Part shown: positions 58,765-64,000 of the stretch, piece by piece
Position numbering within the stretch: the stretch's first letter is position 1
How the letters are laid out: each line of letters opens with the position of its first letter
Source: Vibrio aquaticus
Lineage (GTDB): Bacteria; Pseudomonadota; Gammaproteobacteria; Enterobacterales; Vibrionaceae
Direction of reading: 5' to 3'
NCBI RefSeq assembly: GCF_003970385.1
Contig: NZ_RXZH01000002.1
Coordinates: 434,001 to 498,000, forward strand
Length of the DNA: 64,000 bases
Position numbers and translations under genes: made by a program
The notes under the pieces: model-generated
Seen by the model: only the letters and a program-made list of their open reading frames with translations
What the model was told of the DNA's origin: nothing
Database searches by the model: none

Positions 58765-61047
58765 TTAAATCTTACAACCGCCGCCAGCACAATCGTCATC
58801 TGCTGGTTGCACTGCGTCTTTCTGGTCATCACTCGCACCGTCACGAGTGTTGTGGTAGTAAAGCGTCTTCACACCATACTTGTATGCGGTCAGAAGGTCT
58901 TGAAGAAGCTTCTTCATAGGCACTTTGCCACTTTCAAAACGCGTTGGGTCATAGTTAGTGTTGGCTGAGATAGCTTGGTCAACAAACTTCTGCATGATGC
59001 CCACTAGGTGAAGATAACCATCGTTTGAACCGATGTTCCAAAGCAGCTCGTAGTTATCTTTGTACTCTGTAAACTCAGGCACAACTTGTTTCAGGATGCC
59101 ATCTTTCGAGGCTTTTACTGAAACGTAGCCACGTGGAGGCTCAATGCCGTTCGTTGCGTTAGAGATCTGTGAAGATGTCTCTGATGGCATTAGCGCAGTC
59201 AATGTTGAGTTACGTAGACCGTGCGTTACGATCTCTTCGCGTAGACCGTCCCAATCGTAATGCAATTCTTCATCACAAATTAGATCGACATCTTTTTTGT
59301 AGGTGTCGATTGGAAGCAAACCTTTCGCGTAGTTCGTTTCGTGGAACGAAGGACACTTACCTTGCTCTTTAGCTAGAGCAACAGAGGCTTTCAATAGGTA
59401 GTATTGAATCGCTTCAAACGTGCGGTGAGTTAGACCGTTTGCGCTACCATCAGAATACTTCACGCCATTCTTCGCTAAGTAGTAAGCGTAGTTGATAACG
59501 CCCACACCCAGAGTACGGCGGTTCATTGTTGACTTATACGCAGCTGGAAGCGGGTAATCTTGGTAATCCAGTAGGGCATCTAGGGCACGGACTACTAGAT
59601 CAGATAGCTCTTCGAAATCATCCAGAGACTTGATAGCACCGAGGTTAAACGCAGACAGTGTACACAGTGCGATTTCACCAGAGTCATCTTCAACGTTAGC
59701 CAGTGGCTTAGTTGGAAGTGCAATTTCAAGACATAGGTTAGATTGACGTACCGGTGCAACCTCAGAGTCGAATGGACTGTGAGTGTTACAGTGGTCAACG
59801 TTTTGGATGTAGATACGACCAGTCGATGCACGCTCTTGCATTAGCAAAGAGAACATCTCAACCGCTTTCACAGTCTCTTTCTTAACTGAAGGATCGTTCT
59901 CGTACTTAACGTATAGACGTTCGAACTCATCTTGGTTCTCGAAGAACGCGTCGTATAGGCCTGGTACGTCTGAAGGAGAGAACAGTGTAATGTTGCCACC
60001 TTCGACCAGACGTTGGTACATAAGACGGTTAAGCTGAACACCGTAATCCATGTGACGTACACGGTTCTCTTCAACACCACGGTTGTTCTTAAGCACCATG
60101 AGCGCTTGAGATTCACCATGCCATAGTGGGTAGAATACCGTTGCTGCACCGCCACGAACACCACCCTGAGAACAACACTTAACCGCTGTTTGGAAGTATT
60201 TATAGAATGGGATACAACCCGTGTGGAATGCTTCACCACCGCGGATTTCAGAACCGAGTGCACGGATTCGACCAGCATTGATACCAATACCAGCACGTTG
60301 AGAAACGTAACGAACAATAGAACTTGCTGTCGCGTTAATAGAATCTAAGCTGTCGCCACACTCAATCAGAACACATGAACTGAACTGACGAGTAGGGGTA
60401 CGCACACCTGACATGATTGGTGTCGGTAGGGAAATTTTGAACGTTGACGTTGCGTCGTAGAAACGCTTGATGTAATCAAGACGAGTTTCTTTCGGGTAAT
60501 TCGCGAACAGACAAGCAGAAACCAGAATGTACAGGAACTGAGCACTTTCGTAGATCTCACCGGATACACGGTTTTGTACGAAGTACTTACCTTCGAGCTG
60601 TTTTACGGCAGCGTAAGAGAAATCTAAATCACGTTTATGATCTAGGTAATCATCAAGTTCTTCTAGCTCAGCTTTTGTGTAATCCTCAAGGATATGCTGA
60701 TCGTACTTACCCATATCGATAAGACGAGCTACGTGATCATAAAGCTTTGGTGGCTCATATTGGCCATAGGCTTTTTTACGTAGGTGGAAAACAGCTAAGC
60801 GTGCGGCTAGGTATTGATAATCTGGCGTCTCTTCAGAGATCAAATCGGCAGCAGACTTAATGATAGTCTCATGGATGTCTGAGGTTGTAATGCCATCGTA
60901 GAACTGAATGTGAGCGCGAAGTTCCACCTGAGAGACAGACACGTTATCTAGGCCTTCAGCGGCCCAAGTGATCACTCGGTGGATCTTTTCAAGATCAATA
61001 CTTTCTTTGCGTCCGTTACGCTTTGTAACGGTAAGTTGTTGGTTCAT
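58765..61047 (-). CDS. nrdA: class Ia ribonucleotide reductase alpha subunit NrdA
   Basis: A 760-residue catalytic subunit that reduces ribonucleotides to dNTPs. An N-terminal ATP-cone (VTKRNGRKESIDLEKIHRVI) gives allosteric control. The barrel has active-site Cys in RQFSSCVLIE and NLCLEIALPT, MNRRTLGVGVINYAY, and the C-terminal shuttle Cys pair in DDDCAGGGCKI. The length fits class Ia. NrdR- and DnaA-type boxes lie upstream. It heads the leftward nrdA-nrdB-yfaE operon. Confidence 0.97.
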   Translation of the reverse strand: MNQQLTVTKRNGRKESIDLEKIHRVITWAAEGLDNVSVSQVELRAHIQFYDGITTSDIHETIIKSAADLISEETPDYQYLAARLAVFHLRKKAYGQYEPPKLYDHVARLIDMGKYDQHILEDYTKAELEELDDYLDHKRDLDFSYAAVKQLEGKYFVQNRVSGEIYESAQFLYILVSACLFANYPKETRLDYIKRFYDATSTFKISLPTPIMSGVRTPTRQFSSCVLIECGDSLDSINATASSIVRYVSQRAGIGINAGRIRALGSEIRGGEAFHTGCIPFYKYFQTAVKCCSQGGVRGGAATVFYPLWHGESQALMVLKNNRGVEENRVRHMDYGVQLNRLMYQRLVEGGNITLFSPSDVPGLYDAFFENQDEFERLYVKYENDPSVKKETVKAVEMFSLLMQERASTGRIYIQNVDHCNTHSPFDSEVAPVRQSNLCLEIALPTKPLANVEDDSGEIALCTLSAFNLGAIKSLDDFEELSDLVVRALDALLDYQDYPLPAAYKSTMNRRTLGVGVINYAYYLAKNGVKYSDGSANGLTHRTFEAIQYYLLKASVALAKEQGKCPSFHETNYAKGLLPIDTYKKDVDLICDEELHYDWDGLREEIVTHGLRNSTLTALMPSETSSQISNATNGIEPPRGYVSVKASKDGILKQVVPEFTEYKDNYELLWNIGSNDGYLHLVGIMQKFVDQAISANTNYDPTRFESGKVPMKKLLQDLLTAYKYGVKTLYYHNTRDGASDDQKDAVQPADDDCAGGGCKI

Positions 61048-61133
61048 TCTGCTTCATTTCCCTAACAAAACTGATAAAAGCCGTATTTTTGTGTAATTGT
61101 TGTAAAATTTGTACCGGCTTTGTGATCAAAATC

Positions 61134-61171
61134 TATCTATATATTGTAGTACCAAACACAACATATAGGGG
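61134..61171 (-). promoter_or_regulatory. paired NrdR boxes upstream of nrdA
   Basis: Two 16-mers (61134-61149 and 61156-61171) resemble the NrdR consensus ACACwATATATwGTGT, with about 11 and 13 matching positions. Centres are 22 bp apart, two helical turns, as is usual for NrdR pairs. They lie 87-124 bp upstream of nrdA and imply repression by NrdR-(d)ATP. Confidence 0.7.
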
Positions 61172-61240
61172 TGTATCGGTTTTCGGGTTACAAGATAGTG
61201 CTATCGAAACGAATTATCAAGGCGCAGATCTTGGGGAACT

Positions 61241-61249
61241 TGTGGATAA
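61241..61249 (-). promoter_or_regulatory. DnaA box upstream of nrdA
   Basis: A perfect TTATCCACA on the minus strand, about 195 bp upstream of nrdA. DnaA boxes regulate nrdAB in E. coli; a weaker 7-of-9 match lies at 61309-61317. Confidence 0.6.
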
Positions 61250-61450
61250 GTGACAAATTTAAAAAAAACAGTAAGTGTCTACTAACTGATAGCGATAGAG
61301 CTGACAATAATGGATAAAATTACCGACATATATTTGGTTTATAAGTAACCACAAAAAAAAAAAATTTCTTGATCTTTGATGATTTATTCGTGTGAAAAAA
61401 GGGGTGGTTAAAATGGAATCAACACCGCATAATTTGGTTAAAAAAGCACT

Positions 61451-61480
61451 AAAAAAGGCGGTGAGCTTATGCTACCGCCT
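61451..61480 (-). terminator. terminator of ubiG
   Basis: A GC-rich stem (AGGCGGT + AGC paired with GCT + ACCGCCT, one bulged base) is followed by a T6 run when read leftward from ubiG. Confidence 0.85.
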
Positions 61481-61489
61481 GATATCTAG

Positions 61490-61505
61490 ACACAATATAT
61501 GGTAT
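61490..61505. promoter_or_regulatory. third NrdR-like 16-mer near ubiG end
   Basis: ACACAATATATGGTAT matches the NrdR consensus at about 14 of 16 positions, better than the promoter pair, but sits between the ubiG stop and its terminator, over 440 bp from nrdA. It may be fortuitous or a distal site. Confidence 0.35.
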
Positions 61506-61515
61506 GTGAGAAATG

Positions 61516-62223
61516 TTAAAATTTCTGAGTATGAACGATGTAGTTTACATCCACATTAGTACCAAGCTTGTAACTGTCGTTCAAAGGATTGTAGTGCAGA
61601 CCAGTGATACCCATCTCGGTAAGGTCAGTGTGATCGACCATTTTGATTAGCTCTGCAGGACGGATGAATTTGTCATGGTCGTGCGTGCCTTCTGGCACTA
61701 TCTTTAATAGCTTCTCTGCGCCGACAATCGCAAATAGGTAAGATTTTAAGTTACGGTTCAGCGTAGAAAAGAACACATGACCGCCGGGCTTAACTAATGC
61801 TGCACATGATTTGATTACCGAAAGTGGGTCAGGGACGTGTTCTAGCATTTCCATGCAAGTCACTACGTCATACTTACCGGCGTTTTCAACCGCGTGATCT
61901 TCAATCGTGCTTTGGATATAGGTGAGCTTAGTTCCGGTTTCTAGTGCGTGTAGGCGGGCGACTTCTAGAGGCTCTTTCCCCATGTCTAACCCTGTGACGA
62001 TTGCACCTTCTTTAGCCATGCTTTCAGCCAAAATACCGCCGCCGCAGCCAACATCTAAAACCGTTTTCTCAAACAAGCCGTTGGCATTGTCTAACACATA
62101 ATTAAGACGAAGAGGGTTGATTTGGTGAAGTGGTTTAAATTCACCTTCAAGATCCCACCAACGAGAGGCCATATCTTCGAACTTTTTGATCTCGTTAGGA
62201 TCGACATTTTGTGATTGGGTCAT
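61516..62223 (-). CDS. ubiG: ubiquinone biosynthesis O-methyltransferase UbiG
   Basis: A 235-residue SAM-dependent methyltransferase acting twice in ubiquinone synthesis. It starts [20 protein letters not shown], has the [19 protein letters not shown] block typical of UbiG, SAM motif [14 protein letters not shown] (about residues 50-62) and [15 protein letters not shown] 62223 is chosen from the family N-terminus and an AGAG site; a longer frame from 62265 is unsupported. It is divergent from gyrA, as in other vibrios. Confidence 0.95.
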   Translation of the reverse strand: MTQSQNVDPNEIKKFEDMASRWWDLEGEFKPLHQINPLRLNYVLDNANGLFEKTVLDVGCGGGILAESMAKEGAIVTGLDMGKEPLEVARLHALETGTKLTYIQSTIEDHAVENAGKYDVVTCMEMLEHVPDPLSVIKSCAALVKPGGHVFFSTLNRNLKSYLFAIVGAEKLLKIVPEGTHDHDKFIRPAELIKMVDHTDLTEMGITGLHYNPLNDSYKLGTNVDVNYIVHTQKF

Positions 62224-62454
62224 AACAACTCTATTTATTAACCAGCATCCTTGGATTGAAGGCATTATACCCGTTAAACACTAACACTCCATAGACGGGA
62301 TCACTTTTCTCAATTGGTGGATAAAATATAGCCATTTATCAGCAAGATAAATTTCGAGTGTGCAAATTGTCAGCACTTGATTCACAACCAACCTCACAAC
62401 CTCATAAAAGGAGAGGGAAAGTGATGCCGAACCACTGAAAACTGTGTTATATTT

Positions 62455-62483
62455 TTGCACCTTAAGCGTATTGTACATACGAT
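62455..62483 (+). promoter_or_regulatory. gyrA promoter candidate
   Basis: TTGCAC (62455-62460) and TACGAT (62478-62483) are spaced 17 bp, giving a start near 62490 and a leader of about 20 nt. Confidence 0.5.
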
Positions 62484-62508
62484 CTATAAATAGAGGGATA
62501 ATGGCTCT

Positions 62509-64000
62509 ATGAGCGATCTAGCGAAAGAGATCACGCCCGTAAACATTGAAGATGAGCTTCGAGGTTCATACCTAGACTATGCGATGTCAGTTATCGTTGG
62601 TCGTGCTCTTCCAGATGTGCGTGATGGCCTAAAGCCTGTACACCGCCGCGTTTTATTCGCGATGAATGTACTAGGTAACGATTGGAATAAACCATACAAA
62701 AAATCTGCCCGTGTTGTTGGCGACGTAATCGGTAAATATCACCCACATGGTGATAGCGCTGTGTACGATACTATCGTACGTATGGCTCAGCCGTTTTCGC
62801 TTCGTTACATGCTAGTCGACGGTCAAGGTAACTTCGGTTCGATCGATGGTGACTCAGCGGCGGCAATGCGTTATACAGAAGTTCGCATGGCGAAAATCGC
62901 CCATGAACTTTTGGCTGACCTAGACAAAGAGACTGTGGATTACGTACCGAACTACGATGGTACTGAGCAGATCCCTGCAGTTCTTCCTACAAAAATTCCT
63001 AACCTATTGGTAAACGGTGCTTCTGGTATCGCAGTAGGTATGGCAACCAACATCCCACCACATAACCTTGGTGAAGTGATCGATGGCTGTCTTGCATACA
63101 TCAATAATGAAGAGATCACTATTGATGAACTGATGGACTACATTCCTGGTCCTGACTTCCCTACAGCGGCGCTGATCAGCGGTCGTAAAGGCATCGTAGA
63201 CGCGTACAAAACTGGCCGCGGTAAAATCTACATGCGCTCTAAAGCGGAAGTCGAAGCGGACAAGAATGGCAAAGAAACCATTATTGTTACTGAGATTCCT
63301 TACCAAGTTAACAAAGCTCGTCTGATCGAGAAAATTGCTGAACTGGTTAAAGATAAGAAAGTAGAAGGCATCAGTGCACTACGCGATGAGTCAGATAAAG
63401 ACGGTATGCGTATTGTTATTGAATGTAAGCGTGATGCAGTGGGCGAAGTGGTTCTAAACAACCTATACGCACAAACTCAACTGCAAACGACTTTCGGCAT
63501 CAACATGGTTGCACTGAACAATGGTCAGCCACAGCTATTCAACCTAAAAGATATGTTGAAGTGCTTCGTTGATCACCGCCGTGAAGTGGTAACACGTCGT
63601 ACTATCTTCGAACTTAAGAAAGCGCGCGATCGTGCACATATCCTTGAAGCTCTAGCACTTGCACTGGCGAACATTGATGAAATCATCGAACTGATTCGTA
63701 ATGCTGCAACACCTGCTGAAGCAAAAGCTGGCTTAGTTGCTCGCGGTTGGGATCTTGGTAACGTTGCTGCAATGCTTGAAAGCGCTGGTACGGATGCGGC
63801 TCGCCCTGATTGGCTAGAAGCACAATACGGTATCCGTGACGGTCAGTACTACCTGACAGAGACTCAAGCACAAGCGATTCTTGATCTACGCCTACACAAA
63901 CTAACGGGCTTAGAGCACGAGAAGATCCTAGACGAATACAAAGCCCTATTGGACGAAATCAAAGAGCTAATGCATATTCTTGCAAGCACTGAGCGTCTGA
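62509..64000 (+). CDS. gyrA: DNA gyrase subunit A, truncated by window end
   Basis: The first 497 residues of GyrA, which breaks and rejoins DNA during supercoiling. [20 protein letters not shown] start, quinolone-determining region [17 protein letters not shown] with Ser83 and Asp87 in E. coli numbering (the sensitive form), and catalytic Tyr in AMRYTEV (Tyr122). ATG 62509 matches the family start, but the best ribosome site (GAGGGA) is spaced for an ATG at 62501 that opens a three-codon frame ending in the overlapping ATGA. Confidence 0.98.
   Translation, partial: MSDLAKEITPVNIEDELRGSYLDYAMSVIVGRALPDVRDGLKPVHRRVLFAMNVLGNDWNKPYKKSARVVGDVIGKYHPHGDSAVYDTIVRMAQPFSLRYMLVDGQGNFGSIDGDSAAAMRYTEVRMAKIAHELLADLDKETVDYVPNYDGTEQIPAVLPTKIPNLLVNGASGIAVGMATNIPPHNLGEVIDGCLAYINNEEITIDELMDYIPGPDFPTAALISGRKGIVDAYKTGRGKIYMRSKAEVEADKNGKETIIVTEIPYQVNKARLIEKIAELVKDKKVEGISALRDESDKDGMRIVIECKRDAVGEVVLNNLYAQTQLQTTFGINMVALNNGQPQLFNLKDMLKCFVDHRREVVTRRTIFELKKARDRAHILEALALALANIDEIIELIRNAATPAEAKAGLVARGWDLGNVAAMLESAGTDAARPDWLEAQYGIRDGQYYLTETQAQAILDLRLHKLTGLEHEKILDEYKALLDEIKELMHILASTERL

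Larger units (their letters stand above)
61048..61515. other. regulatory region between nrdA and ubiG
   Basis: About 470 bp without a gene. It carries two NrdR-like boxes (61134-61149, 61156-61171), a perfect DnaA box (61241-61249), a weaker one (61309-61317), an A12 homopolymer near 61353, the ubiG terminator (61451-61480) and a further NrdR-like 16-mer (61490-61505). Confidence 0.7.

Noticed and set aside
61353..61364. A12 homopolymer upstream of nrdA
   Set aside because: Non-coding and in an AT-rich region; no sign of function beyond general curvature.
1..64000. rRNA, tRNA, IS elements, CRISPR arrays
   Set aside because: None recognised on either strand by reading; small non-coding RNAs could be missed without a covariance search.

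Overview
The window reads as chromosomal DNA of a marine gammaproteobacterium, most likely a Vibrio. Reasons: a fused diaminobutyrate aminotransferase/decarboxylase with carboxynorspermidine synthase and nspC (the vibrio norspermidine pathway), the gyrA / ubiG / nrdA-nrdB-yfaE arrangement, radD / rsuA-bcr synteny as in enterics and vibrios, a 92-residue L25, and type VI secretion (T6SS) vgrG modules. The species cannot be named from sequence alone. No rRNA, tRNA, CRISPR, insertion sequence or prophage was seen. Both ends cut genes: a patatin-like lipase on the left and gyrA on the right.

Layout. 1-9.8 kb: partial lipase, a small gene under LexA-like boxes, an ArcD-type antiporter, rarD, a solitary vgrG with a putative sigma-54 promoter, then small housekeeping-type genes (PilZ, fasciclin, flavin-binding, DUF1801). 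10.1-13.1 kb: an AT-richer three-gene cassette (SyrB2-like Fe/2-oxoglutarate oxygenase, divergent SHMT-like PLP enzyme, LysE exporter) followed by the 3' stub of a broken gene; this looks like an acquired amino-acid modification/export unit and is the least explained part of the window. 13.4-16.1 kb: rplY, a GT2 glycosyltransferase and a DedA-LssY membrane protein. 16.2-22.0 kb: a T6SS effector module, vgrG - DUF4123 adaptor - Tle1-like phospholipase (DUF2235) - secreted immunity protein, with a strong sigma-54-type promoter. 22.2-24.4 kb: a phospholipid-making operon (CDP-alcohol phosphatidyltransferase, CdsA-like, PlsC-like).

24.5-38.8 kb: a PepSY / response regulator / sensor kinase operon, radD, rsuA-bcr-DUF2913, an SDR-DUF2867 protein, a MATE pump and an AttH-type ABC operon. 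39.1-47.4 kb: nhaA, then an OmpA-like protein and a TolC-type outer-membrane channel divergent from a 1621-residue LapA-like adhesin with seven near-identical 342-bp repeats, an N-terminal retention module with a LapG-type TAAG site and a type I secretion C-terminus. 48.0-53.5 kb: the norspermidine operon, interrupted by a palindromic repeat and a terminator-like hairpin before nspC. 53.5-64 kb: an ACT-domain regulator, DUF3943, a CinA-like protein, yfaE-nrdB-nrdA with NrdR and DnaA boxes upstream, ubiG and gyrA.

Two themes recur. Surface and biofilm functions (adhesin with its TolC/OmpA partners beside norspermidine synthesis) sit together, and lipid attack (Tle1) lies directly upstream of a lipid-synthesis operon. 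Many genes end in long perfect hairpins shared by convergent neighbours, so transcription units are easy to delimit.
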